This document shows, one piece after another, positions 47,500 through 59,465 of a stretch of 64,000 nt of DNA; within the stretch, counting starts at the first letter, position 1; each line of letters begins with the position of its first letter. The translations under genes were made by a program, and so were the position numbers. The stretch is from contig NW_023601104.1 of the NCBI RefSeq assembly GCF_014898055.3, positions 85,171,106 to 85,235,105 of the forward strand, given 5' to 3'. Below the pieces are notes generated by a model. It did not search any database and was not told the DNA's origin. It worked only from the letters and a program-made list of their open reading frames with translations. The stretch is from Talpa occidentalis (taxonomy: Eukaryota > Chordata > Mammalia > Eulipotyphla > Talpidae).

Positions 47500-48500
47500 A
47501 GTACCCAGACATGCTCAGAACCTAGAATATAGAATTCATTCCCAGAGAGAAAAGGGGGAGAAAATCCAAGAATATACTATAAATGAAATTGCATGATCAT
47601 CTCAGATGCAGAAAGAAAAAAGTACATTTAACAAAATGAATATACACTTATAATAAAATTCTCAGAAAACCTAGAATAGGAGGAAATGTCTCTTCAGTAG
47701 TAAAGATATCTCCAAAAGATAGAGAACTGACAATAAACTTAATGGTAAGAGACTAAATTCTTTCTCTTTAGATTTGGAACAAGAAGAATATGTCCCCTTT
47801 ACTTCTATTTGATGTTATAACTGGAGGTCTGAGTCAAAGAAATAAAAGAAGAAAAACAGTAAAAGTTATACAGACTGAAAAGGAGGAAGTAAAACTGGCT
47901 GTATTTGAAGATGATATAATAATGCATTTTGAAAACTTATCTACAAAATGCCTCTAGAATTAATGAATAAATTTAGAATGTTATCAAGATAAAAGATGAA
48001 TGCACAAAATCTATATTTTTTGTGCAAAGTAATATTAGAAATGAAATAAAAAGCAATTTATTACAGTACTCAGTCTTGTAGTATCAAGAATGTAGCATAC
48101 AAAATATTAAATCTCAGGAATACATTTCAAAAACATGCAAAGACATGTACAGTGAAAACTAGAACACATTGCTAAGTAGATCAGAAGTGTTGTAATTTGG
48201 ACCTTCTATAAGTTGCTCATTCATAAAAGCAAAAATGGTATTATAAAATATATGGTCATCAGGTATATGAACAGATGTCCAATATCATTAGAGAAATGAA
48301 GATCAAAATAACAATTACTATTGCCTTCCCATCAGCATGATTACAGTTAAAGACAAATGACAACTATTGCTGGTGAGGATTGAGACATCAATTGATGAAT
48401 GAATAAACAAAATGTAGTATACCATGCAATGGAATATTATTCAGTCATAACAATGAATGAAGTATTAATATGTATGATTACGTATAGTTGTGTAATATAT
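47500..48500 (+). mobile_element. LINE-1 ORF2 (reverse transcriptase) remnant with 3' pieces
   Basis: In order: 'aatggtaagagactaaattc', 'atgatataataatgcatttt', 'tcaagataaaagatgaatgc', 'atttcaaaaacatgcaaaga' and 'gtgaaaactagaac' follow LINE-1 ORF2. Then 'gcaatggaatattattcagtc' follows the 3' UTR. Large internal parts are missing and stops are frequent. Confidence 0.6.
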
Positions 48501-48609
48501 ACTGTTTAACTCTATGCAGCCAAAATGTTATCTTCCCCATGTTGCTCTAGTCACATTTCAAATGACCAAACATTACAAGATGTTTCCTCTATTAAAATAG
48601 TGTAGTTCT

Positions 48610-48904
48610 GGGCCTCCCCGGTGGTGCAGCGGTTGAGCACTGGGTTGCAAAGCTGCCCGCAGCCTCTGCAGCACCGGTTCGATCCCCAGCTGCTCCCCGG
48701 CCACCAGAGGAGGGTCCCACATGGCGCGCAGACCTCTCCTGCCACCCACTGCTCCCCTCAGCAGTGTACTTCGGTCTTTCTGCCTGCTCTGCTCCCCAAT
48801 ACTGTTCTGGTGAATTCTCTCACCCTCCCGCACTTCTGACTATACCCAGTGCTTGCATAAATCAATAAATAAATCTTAAAAAAAAAGTGTTTAAAAAAAT
48901 AAAG
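48610..48904 (+). mobile_element. tRNA-derived T+ SINE, copy 18, CpG-rich subtype
   Basis: Head GGGCCTCCCCGGTGGTGCAG, A box region GGTTGAGCACTG, B box GGTTCGATCCCC, then the variant CCACATGGCGCGCAGACCTC shared with copies 7 and 13. Exact 12-bp duplication TAGTGTAGTTCT at 48598-48609 and 48905-48916, just after a long A-rich tail. Confidence 0.95.
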
Positions 48905-48916
48905 TAGTGTAGTTCT

Positions 48917-49332
48917 ATAACATGATTTTTGTGATTGGAAAGATTTGACAATACTCTAGAACTGTGCACTGAAATTCGTATATTTTGTTGTCAATTATTC
49001 ATCAGTTTACTGAAAGCAAACAAGATAAAATGGCATAAACAAGCAATAATATGAATGAATGATCCCTTTTTATACTTTCAAGAATGAAACAATATTTGGA
49101 GGTCTATTCTATCTATTGTATTATCTATCTATCTATCTACCAACCATCTTACATTTGTCAACATTCAAAATCTAATCTGTTTCAAAAATCCTATATTATG
49201 TATACAGAAAGTTGGACAGCAGAGTAAAAAAACAATTTTCATAGAATTATTTTCAAAAGTGTGTGCACATCGTATACATTGTTTTTAACTTTGCTTTCTT
49301 GACTCTTTCTATGAAACATGTAGTTTCTAAAA
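48917..49332. other. unassigned stretch with a TATC microsatellite
   Basis: (TATC)n at 49121-49139; nothing else recognised. Confidence 0.4.
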
Positions 49333-49348
49333 CACCTGACTGACTCTT

Positions 49349-49613
49349 TCATTTTAAGGATTTATTTATTCATGCATACAAGAAGTGGGGTACAGGCCAG
49401 AGGTGTGGAGCTTGAGAGGATTTACCAGAGGCAGAGTGGGGAACAGAACTGGCAGATTGACTGAAATACACTGCTGAGGGGAGCAGCGGGAGAGTCAGGA
49501 GATGTCTGCTGCACCATGTAGGTAGCTCCCTGACTGGGGATCGAACTCATGCTGTAGTGGCTATGGAGAGCTTCATAGGTTGCGTCTTAAGCCCTTGCGC
49601 CACCAGGGAGGCC
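49349..49613 (-). mobile_element. tRNA-derived T+ SINE, copy 19
   Basis: Reverse-oriented and full-length. Target duplication CACCTGACTGACTCTT at 49333-49348 and 49614-49629 with one difference. B-box complement GGGGATCGAACTC is intact. Confidence 0.94.
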
Positions 49614-49629
49614 CACCTGATTGACTCTT

Positions 49630-51699
49630 GAGCATTGATAAATGCAAGCCATTAACATGATTCTTACACTAGAGAGAAGATAGTCTAAGAGCAGCAGTGT
49701 TCTTTAAAGGTGTACATATTCCATTCATCACTGAAATGACAGAAAGAAGCAACTCCAAGGGAAAAGAAGCAAATCCTTTTATTATGGATTCATTCTTCAA
49801 CAGGATCTTTTCAGCAGACTGTTAATTTGAAATTCAAGGCAGAAATAAAAAATAGCATCTTGTCATGTAGCTTTAGATAAATGAATGTGGACCTGGGCCT
49901 CATTGCCCTGGGACCTTACTCTCCTTTATTTCAGTGACCTTCTAGGATAATTATGGTCACCATTTACAGAGTATATTGATTAAGTAATTAATAAATGATG
50001 ATAAACCCAGGCATTTCTAAGTGTATGCATCACAGCAGAGCAGGTGTTGAATACTAACCTTCCACCTGTATAATTGCAGAGTCAGAAGAAAATGCAGAAA
50101 GCACTTTCATTCCTACAGTCTGTCCTACAGTTGGGGAAATAGAAGTCCAGCAATTCATTTCCATTTGCCCATAGTTTATAACACTCTAAGCACTGACCAA
50201 AAAGATTTTGCATGGCCACTTATCAAAAACGAGAAGATTGAAAGTATTCATATTACAACACTTTTTGATACAGAATTTTTGCATCTATTCTCTATTATCT
50301 TTATTGCCCTAAGACATTCATTATTAGTAAGTTTTTATTTTCCTGAAAAATCCACCAAGTAAAACATCCTTACAAGAAGTTTCTTTATTTAAACTCAAGG
50401 CACAACTGTGAAGAATGTCTATGAAAACACTTTTTAAAAAATTTACTTGAGTTATTTTTATTTCTGTGTTATTTGCAAATCCAGTACATATGAATATCTA
50501 TAAGCATGAGAGAGAGTATATGTACTTGATATTTACGATTTACTTAAATATTGCTTTTATTATAGAAATATATAGATTGAACTTACTTTCTTGTTGGAGA
50601 ACAGAGGTAAATAAAAATTATGCATATATTTTAAAACTCTCTTGAGATCAAGAAAAAATTTATTTATTAAACTGCATATTTTAACAGGGTGGAAAATCTC
50701 ATTTATGTTACCATTCATTATAACAGATACATAAATGAGCTACAAAATAAAATAATTTAGCAAAAAATAACCATGCTGCAATATATTTTTATACATTTAA
50801 AATCTTATATATGGTATGAACATTGGCAGTTTTCCTAAAACTATACATGGTTTTGTAAAATAACTATGTAAGAAACTATGTAAAATATAGTTTATATACA
50901 ATGATATAAATATATTGTATTTTAATAGTTTATATTTTATAAAAATCTTCACATAGTTTTTTGATCAGAAAGTATCATCAATTGATATATTTTCATTTAG
51001 AATGATTATTAAAACCACAATCAGTCAATAGATACTATACTAGTTTAAAAACAATAAATTATCAAGAGTTGCAATTCAAATTTTTTGCGGAATTTTAGTA
51101 GTCATTAAAATTAATACCCATGGATAAAATTTTATATTTTATGGCATTAATTTATGAGGGTTTTTTTTGTAATTTTTAGAAACAAGGTTAAACTATTAAG
51201 TTCAATGTTAGACTTCTCTAATCAAGCCTATCTAAACCTCAGTAATCAGAATCCACCAAAAAGAAAAGTCATTGAACAGGGCAAATAAGAACACATAAAC
51301 TTTGTCCAAGACATTTTCACTATAAATCCAAACATAACAGAGATCACCAATTATTTAGAATTTTTTGTCCTAGCTAGACCACACTGTGGTGAGGATTACC
51401 CATATTATGGTACTAGAGGAAATGTTTCTCTCTGTGATAAGGTGATTATCAAGAAGAGCTGTCAGAGGATTTTCTGCATTTCAGTGTTGCTCAAACTTGG
51501 GGAAATGCTAAAAGCTTAGGGTCCTGTGTGGAGGACAAAAGTGTGGCTCAAGTTTGGTGCAGGCTAAACAGAGGACACAGAACAGATAATGTGAGCATGT
51601 AGTCACAATGCATAAGGGGGCATAATAGTTCTGTCCTCCCTCTTCCACCAAGACACTTATTGTTTCTCTTGACCTTAATTGCAGAAGATTTCACTCCTA
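49630..51699. other. unassigned AT-rich stretch
   Basis: A possible antisense MIR trace at 50100-50170; otherwise nothing. Confidence 0.4.
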
Positions 51700-52420
51700 C
51701 AAAAATTCAACACTACGATAACAGTCATGTATCCTCCATCCAGGCAAATAAATCTTAATATATTGCTTTATTTCCTTCAACATTTTTTTTATTTTACAAT
51801 ATGTTTTAAGAACCAAAGTCTAATAAATGTGGTTACAACCTTCTAATTCCCTACACACATTTCCCAGGCTCTTGCTGAAAACTGTAACTACTCTTCTTAA
51901 TCCATTGTGTTGGCCCCGTGAATGCATATTTATAATCAACCATATTGCTTTTAAAATGTTTTATAAATGTTCCCATACTAGTGGTTACCATTCCACATCT
52001 TGCTTATTTTTATTGCACATTGTTTCATAATTTTATACTTTTGATTCATGCAGCTCTAGTTCATTAATTTCAGCTGCTGATTACAGTTATATTCATGAAA
52101 ATTTCATAATATTTATGAATTCTTTAGCAGACATTCTGTTTCTTGTGATTTTTTATTATTTCAAAAAATATTAAATGAACATTCTTTTAGTAATATCCCT
52201 GTCTATAAAAGGTCCTGGGGGCAAAAAGTTGGATCTATAAAACAACCTATCTATCGTTTCACTATTTTTAACAAAAAATTTAAGCCCATCTTTGGACAGA
52301 TTATTTCCATCTGTCTACTTTTATTGTACTTATTGGTATATTTTAACTCAGTCCCAATAGCAAGTGGTGTGTTTTCTCCTGACCAGGATAATACTCTTTT
52401 TTAAAATCACTGCTGCCTTT
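51700..52420 (-). mobile_element. old LINE-1 3' region, antisense
   Basis: The plus strand has 'tcatgcagctctagttcatt', 'ttaatttcagctgctgat', 'tttataaatgttcccatact' and 'aaatgaacattctttt'. These are counterparts of a well-known reversed LINE-1 3' sequence. Strongly decayed; the exact limits are uncertain. Confidence 0.55.
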
Positions 52421-52705
52421 CATCATGGTACCCCTGCATGCAAGATTATACTTTGTAGTTCCACCAGTCACTGGCCACATAACTTGATTTACTCAATGAA
52501 ATTTGAATAAAATTAGCATCTGTCAGCTCCGAGAAGAAGCAGTAAGGTCCAGTGTTGATTTACCATGATCTCTTCCTTCATTGTCACACTAGAGATTCCC
52601 AGACAGAAGCCTCATTTAGTCTGAGTCACAGTAAAGATTAAAAGGAGCCAAGTCAAGATCAACTCATAGTAAATATTAGCAGGAACAAAAAAAAAAACAC
52701 AGCTT

Positions 52706-53184
52706 TGTTGGTTTATGTTGGGGTTTATATGGTTAAAAGCTCAGTCTTTCTTTGCCCTGCAGATAGGGCAGGGAAGTTTTGAACAGGTAAGGAAACTGAA
52801 AAGATACCTTGAGAGCCATTATTGATACAGGGCCACAGGACCACCTGTGGCCATGACAGGCTGATATAAATTCTAAAATTACAGGGACAAGTCACAGTCT
52901 GACACTTTAGTAGATAGCAGTCAACACAGACCTGTGTCCTAAATCTTAGACAGTCCAAAAGTTCAGAGTATAAAAAGTGCTTTAATCATCCCTCCCTGCA
53001 CAGACACTTTGGTCCCGTCCCCTATTTCTCTAGGGTAATCAATAAATCTGCCTTTTCTATTTTCCAGACTGCCCTTGTGAGTTCTTTCACCCCAAAACTC
53101 TTGTGCCCCTTCATGAGTGGTGATCTCTCCTCAATCAGCATAAGCTACTGAGATTTGGGGGTTATTCTTAGCACAGCAACATCT
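52706..53184 (+). mobile_element. solo-LTR-like element
   Basis: About 480 bp with promoter and polyadenylation elements in the right order: TATAAAA at 52969-52975 and AATAAA at 53041-53046, a T/C-rich stretch after it, and possible TG...CA ends. No primer binding site follows the right end and no target duplication is clear. The boundaries are tentative and the family is unknown to me. Confidence 0.4.
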
Positions 53185-56100
53185 TGTAAACTGATTGAAA
53201 TAATGACCATTATGTTTCACTATTTTCCCATCCCTTCCATCCTTGATCAGTTTTTGAATAGACAAGGCATCCTACTCCCCCTTTCTTTCCCCTTCAGGTC
53301 CACAAACTTCAAATGACATTTACTCCCACCCCCCCCCCAGTGGCTGTCCTTATATTTTCAGCCCAGAAACAACTTAGCTTGCATTAACAACTTATTGATT
53401 ACTCCTTCTCCACAATCATGGTATTCCTGACATGACTTTTAAATTCACCTTTATTTTAAGCCTCACAGGATAGTCTTTTTCTTTTTGAAAAATCAATAAT
53501 CTATTAAAGTTACCAATATATTTATTCATTTTTAGAGAAGGCATGTTATTTTCACTTTTGATTATCTTCCTTTCTCTGGCTCGCTGCTCCTTGTCTCATG
53601 ATTTTGTGGTGGTTTGAACTTGTCCCTGGTCTGTGTGGAACTAAGTTTTATAACAACAGGGGTGGTCCCTGCCCCCATGCTGACATTAGAACAATTGAAG
53701 CATCAGGTCTGATGCCACAGGCAACTTTGCTCAGGTCCTGATTAACCAGTTGTGCCTCTGTCCCCTACTCATAAACCTGTTCCCCTCCACCCATAAACTG
53801 GAATCCTAAAATGGCTGCTTCCATGTATGTTGCCCCAGATGGGGTAACTGAAATCTCTGAACACTTGAATGTTTTGCCTGTAGAACAAATGAGTCAAGCC
53901 TGGAAGCAATCAGAGAAAGAACTTTTTTTTTTTTGCTTGTAAAAAAATGCTACCAAACTCCAAATCTCCAACCGAAAACACCTAAGGGGAGAGAATTTCT
54001 AATTTGGATACATTCTCATGTATAGCTTGGTGGAGCCTCCTTCCTGCAATTCCCATTCCTATTGTTCTTCAAGAGCTAGACTCCCAGCTGCCACTACCAA
54101 GCGCTGCAGTCATCTCATTGGATTTCACAACCTTGGAACTAGAAATCTTTTTGAGCCTGGCCCTGGATGTCCTGCTTTCTCTTTGTAAATGCGACCTGCC
54201 ATTCAAATGTGTTCAGAGAAGAGGAGCTCTTCAAAGCATATTATTTATTACAATCATAGCCAATGACATTTGAATCCACTCACAATTCCTCTTTAAAGGC
54301 TTGCCCCGCCTACTCTCTGGTACGATGTCCCCATCCTACTCTTTTGTGAAATATACAATCACTAATATGAGAAAGGAGTTTTGCTACTCATGCACTTTTT
54401 ACAATTTGCACACTTAACTGTCTTTGCTTTCGCCAGATAGTTATAAGATTTGTTGTTGCTGTTGATTGCTTTTTGTTATTTTTCTCTAATCCAAGGGGAC
54501 CACTAATTTTTCTTGAGAGAAGGCTGGATTCTGACCCTGTGAAATAAGGAATGACAGCTCAAAATCCAGTTAATTTTATCCACCAACCATAACCAAGGCT
54601 CTTTTCCTCCTAAATTAACTAGGCAAACACCTCTATGTAGTAAGTATTCATTTTCTTCCAAAGAAAACACAAGCCTCTTACATTACATAAGTCTATTGCT
54701 CTAATTAACATGCCTTGTTTTTCCTCTGCCTATGTCTCTCTAACTCCCTGCCTCCCTCTCCTCTCCCCACATGTATGGAAAAAAAAAAATACTGACATTA
54801 TTGTGGTTGAGGGAGTATTCCCTCCTTCACATTTGCTTTCACTCCAAAGCTCTATATTATCTAAAAATGTCTTTGGCTGATCTGTCTGAGGCAGAAGGCA
54901 CAGCTTCCCCAGACAACCTATGCAGTATGCAGGGTATTTAATGTCTCACTGCATCCTGCCCTATGTGGATGGTGGTCATATCTTTCCAAAACAGACCAGG
55001 AACTTACTCTATAAAATCTGAATATCAATCTTTCCCATAACTCTCACCTATAATAAATTCCAGCTTTATAATTCCTCTAAGGTTTTCTTTTTCTCTATTA
55101 TATCTGCAAAACCTTTATCCCAAATGCCTAATAGATATTATTTCATTGTCTGCTGTAACTAGGCTTAAATGAAAGCATTGAACTTAATGCAACATTCTGG
55201 AGAAGTGTGGAAGATACTCCATTTATGAATTATTAGCCAGAAATTAGGACCAAGTCATGACACTGAAAATTATCCCACGTATCATTACATAGCCCCATAG
55301 TCCTGCTAAATACCTTTTTCGCTCACTCCATCCACAGGTCCTTTCAGATTGCATCTAACAGCACAGCAGTTGTACTTCATTATTCAAAGTATATCAGTTC
55401 TAAGATCATCTCACCTGCCTCATCTTGCAAAGAGAACAGTAACGCATGCACCAAACAGCGTCCATTGCCTGAGTTTATTTCAGTCAGCAAAGCCCTCTGC
55501 TCCCTGCTAGCTCACCAAATCCTCCCAACATAAAAATTATTGCTGTTCAGCACCTTAGGTCCGGTCACATTCTTAGGCAGGACCTCTGCAATCTATCTCA
55601 TGTGTGCAGCAGGGAGGTAGTATAAGGATTTATGATCCTCTAGTCAAAAGAATAATGGAAGCTCTGTTCTTCCAATTAAATGTATTAATTAAATTAAAGG
55701 TGATCTTAACCGCTAAAGAAAGGGTGGATTCTGAAACTAATGATGAGGATAGTTTCTTCAGTGAGGGCTGATTTCTTCAATTCTTCATTTACTGGAGCTG
55801 TGACTCCCACAGTTGTCATAGGAATTTTTGCTATCCCAAAGTAAGAATGTGGTCCTGGAAATTTAATCATCTCTAAGATAAAATTCCTGTTTTATTGAAT
55901 ATAAATAGGTATGCCTAGTTATGTTAGTGATTTTATAGTACTTAAATACCAATAATTATTCAAACAGATTTATTGAAGTTTAATAGCAATGTAATAATAA
56001 TGTCGGGATGTTTTATATAATAGTTGTTACACCTCATTAAACAGGTTGGTAAATGATCCATTGCTGTTTAATTAACATGCAATGACTGTGTTATTAAATC

Positions 56101-57239
56101 TTAAACTGTAAATTAAATCCTGATTTGAGACACTTAATTTTAAAGTGTGATTGAAAACTCCTTTGGACATGAGCCTCCAGAGTCCCTTTTATTTTCCATG
56201 GTTCCTTCCTGCCCTGTTCATATCCCACACTATACCTTTGAAAATGGAAAGTGGGCTGTACTTAATTTGTGTGGATATTTTTCTTAATGAACAAAGGCAA
56301 GCCTTTCTAGTGGGTGAACAAATTGTGAATGGAGAATACATTTTATTTTAAGTAAAATTTCTTACATATGGAAGATTACTTTTAAAAAGTATTTAGGAAA
56401 AGAAATAGCACAAAACCTTACAACCATTCATTCATAGTATAGGATACTTTGCAAGATTGACAAGCTTTATTTGTCTATTCAGAACTAAACTTCTACCTCT
56501 GTACCAAGAGAAAGATCCTTGATATAGTGCAGATTCTTTAATGTTTGCTCAACAAACTGGTTATAAAAACAGCAGTTTGATGTTCACTGGGCAAGAGTAG
56601 CTTTTCCCTACTTTTAATAGTGAGAATTAAGCCAAGTCAATATTTATATGTATTTCAGGAACAATACAGATTTGAGCTTTATGAAGCTTATGTTGAATGT
56701 TGTGTGAAATGGATCAAAGAATAATAAAATTTTCTTTAGATACCACACAACTTTTCTGCATACTATTGTGTTTTTCCATCTTGTAGTACACACATTTCTA
56801 TCATTCAAATTTATATTTTGAACATCTTTTCTCCAATGCTAACCTATAATATTTGGCATTGTATAATACAAAACATCCCAAGAATGGGAAAAACTGTAAT
56901 TTCAAATATTTTTTTAATATTTTGACTAAATAGGGTTGAGATATTTTCCCATAATTCTTTGGATAATATTAATTGTGCTGGAAAATAGTACATTTTCATT
57001 TGGCATTCTTGAAAACATTTTAAAAGAGCTTCAGTAAAGCTATTTGACATATCTATTAATATCATTACACTGTTCCCTTCTGTATCTGTGAATTAAGAAA
57101 AATATAATAATCAGATATTGCAGATTTATAGTGGCAACATTTTGCAGAGCAGCATAATAAAAAACACGTTCTCATAGAATTTTGCATACCTAAATGTAAA
57201 AGTGTTTCCCAGATTCTACCTTCATCAAAGTATTTTTGC
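53185..57239. other. long unassigned stretch
   Basis: 53590-54260 has higher GC and may be an ancient LTR or DNA transposon. A C run lies at 53325-53339. No gene supported. Confidence 0.4.
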
Positions 57240-57629
57240 ACATGAGCTTAAAGTGCCTAATCCTGCTGTCTGGAAAATTTTCTGCACACCCTTTACTATC
57301 ATCACTTCACTACACCCCATTATAGCTCTCAGGCTGACATCTCTTCTTTCAAAAGTCAACTCCACATTGCTTACTTTTTATAGCCTTTCCTGTCCACCTG
57401 TAAGGAATTAGCTTCTTCATCTTTGGGACTTCTTGCTGTCAAGATACTATACTACTCTACTGTTGAGCACTGGAGTCATATAAAATACTTACCTATTTCC
57501 ATGGTTACAGCTCCCTGATTGACTTTTGGCAACTTGCAGGCACAGTCCTTGTCCAATATGTCTTGAATCATTAGTATAAGTAAAATGATAGGCACATGAT
57601 AAGAGTTCAATAGTTTCAGTGAATAAATA
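57240..57629 (+). mobile_element. LINE-2 3' end
   Basis: In order: 'tctggaaaattttctgcaca', 'catctcttctttcaaaagtc', 'tagcctttcctgtccacc', 'ttacagctccctgattgac' and 'gataggcacatgataagagt' then TTCAATAG. These follow the LINE-2 3' end (last part 'tggcacatagtaggtgctcaataaat'). It is interrupted at its end by SINE copy 20. Confidence 0.6.
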
Positions 57630-57901
57630 TTTTACTTATTTATGCATATAAGAACTGGGTACAGGCAAGAGGTGCAGGGAGGGGTTGTGTGTGAGAGAGT
57701 TTTCACCAGAGATGGAGTGGGGAACAGAACAGGCAGTCTGACTGAAATACACTGCTGAGGGGAACAGCAAGTGAGTCAGGAGAGGTCTGCTGCGCCATAT
57801 GGGTAGCTCCCTTCCCAGGGATCGAACACATGCTGGTGCTGTAGTGGCTGCGGATAGCTTCATAGATTGCATCTTAACCCCTTGTGCCTCCAGGGAGGCC
57901 C
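57630..57901 (-). mobile_element. tRNA-derived T+ SINE, copy 20
   Basis: Reverse-oriented. Tail complement ACTTATTTATGCATATAAGA, landmark TTTTCACCAGAGATGGAGTG, head complement TTGTGCCTCCAGGGAGGCCC. Contains a small extra GT-rich expansion near 57680. Confidence 0.92.
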
Positions 57902-57934
57902 AACTCTAAGTTACTAGGTATAAAGACCCACAGA

Positions 57935-58204
57935 GGGGCCTCCCTGGTGGCGCAGGTGGTTGAGCGCAGCGCTGTAGAGATGTCCGCAGCCTCTGCAGTG
58001 GCGGTTTGATCCCTGCCAGACTTGGAGAAACCCACATGGTGAGCAGACCTCTCCTGTCATGCCCAAAGCTCCCCTCAGCAGTGTCTTTCATCGGTCTGCC
58101 TGTTCTGTTTCCCGCTCTGTCTCTGGTGAATCCTCTTACCCTCCCATGCATCTGGCCTGCACCCCAGTTCTTGTATAAATAAAATAAATCTTTAAAAAAA
58201 AAAA
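57935..58204 (+). mobile_element. tRNA-derived T+ SINE, copy 21
   Basis: Head GGGGCCTCCCTGGTGGCGCA, A box GGTTGAGCGCAGC, B box GGTTTGATCCC, tail ATAAATAAAATAAATCTTTA with pure A. Exact 13-bp duplication AAAGACCCACAGA at 57922-57934 and 58205-58217. Forms a head-to-head inverted pair with copy 20, 33 bp apart. Confidence 0.95.
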
Positions 58205-58217
58205 AAAGACCCACAGA

Positions 58218-58679
58218 GATAGCCACTACTGCCTTCAGCCTCCTTAGATGTATTCATCCTATGATTCTACCTATGCAAATGTGTGCCATCTTTGAACTGC
58301 CCTCCATCTCTTTTTTCCAAATAGTTTTATAAGAAAGGGTTACCATTCTCTGCTTTGCATCAGCATAATTCTTTCAGAGTCTCTGCCATCAGAGATATTT
58401 AATATCTCATTTGTCAAGTCAGAGAAGGTCTTCCTGCAAGCAGACTCTGAAATCATTCCACTTGTGTCAATACCAAAAGCATGATCTCTGAAAGAAATAA
58501 TTGATGACCTGTACTTCATTAGATTTAAAGATGTCTCTGTGAAAGACAATCTCAAGTGATGAGAAGGTAAAGGACGGACTGGAGGGAATAATTGCATAAG
58601 TCACTGCATAAATGATTCCAACTAAACTGAGCAACAAGCTAACCACATGATTTTACAAAATGGGCCAGAGTGCTAAGCA
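58218..58679. other. unassigned stretch
   Basis: Nothing recognised. Confidence 0.4.
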
Positions 58680-59465
58680 GACACCTCATCAAAGAAGATA
58701 TGTGGATGGCATGTAATTCATGTGAAAACAAATATTCAACAATGTGTTTTATTAGGGAATTGCAAATTAAAACAGCAATGAAATACCACTAGCCACCTAC
58801 TAGAGCAGTTGAAACACCAAATGTCAATGATAACATGGAGCAACTGGAACACTCATTCATGTTAGTGAGAGGACATGTCATAGCCACTTTGGCAGACAGT
58901 AGGCCAGTTCTTACAAAACTAAACATAGTCTTACCATATGATCCCGCATTTATGTTCTTTCATATTTGTTTCAATGAGTTGAAAATATGTCCACAGAAAA
59001 ATGTGCACATGAAAATTTATAGCAGCTTTTTCATAATCACCAAAATGTGATAGCAACCAAGATGTTCTTCAGTGGGTGAATGATAAATAAACTGATACAT
59101 CAGGCTATGAAAAGAAATTGGGTAGCCAGAAAACACAAGAATTTAGGATAGTGAAACTATTCTGTAAACTAATGTATTAGATATATGTTATTGTATATTT
59201 GTCCAAACCCAATGAATGTATAATACCAAGAGAGAACCCAAATGTAAACTTAAAACTTTGGGGATAATGATGTGTCAATATAAGCTCATACAGTACGAAA
59301 AAGGTATCATTCTGGTGGAGCATGGTGATAAGTGGGGAGACTTGAATATGCTGGGTGCAGAAGGTATGTGGGATATCTTTGTACCTTCTATTTAATTTTC
59401 CTGTGAACCTAAAACTATTCTGAGAAATAAAGTCTATTAAAGTCTCTAATAATGATTTATTGAAA
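58680..59465 (+). mobile_element. old LINE-1 3' UTR
   Basis: In order: 'ttgcaaattaaaacagcaat', 'aacatggagcaactggaac', 'cttaccatatgatccc', 'atttatagcagctttttcat', then the 3' terminal phrases 'ttgtccaaacccaatgaatg', 'gataatgatgtgtcaatata' and 'tgtgaacctaaaactattct', ending AAATAAAGTCTA. These are characteristic of an L1M-type 3' end. No open frame. Confidence 0.8.

Noticed and set aside
48610..48690. tRNA gene candidate (A box and B box present)
   Set aside because: It is the tRNA-derived head of a SINE; no anticodon arm or acceptor pairing of a real tRNA was found.
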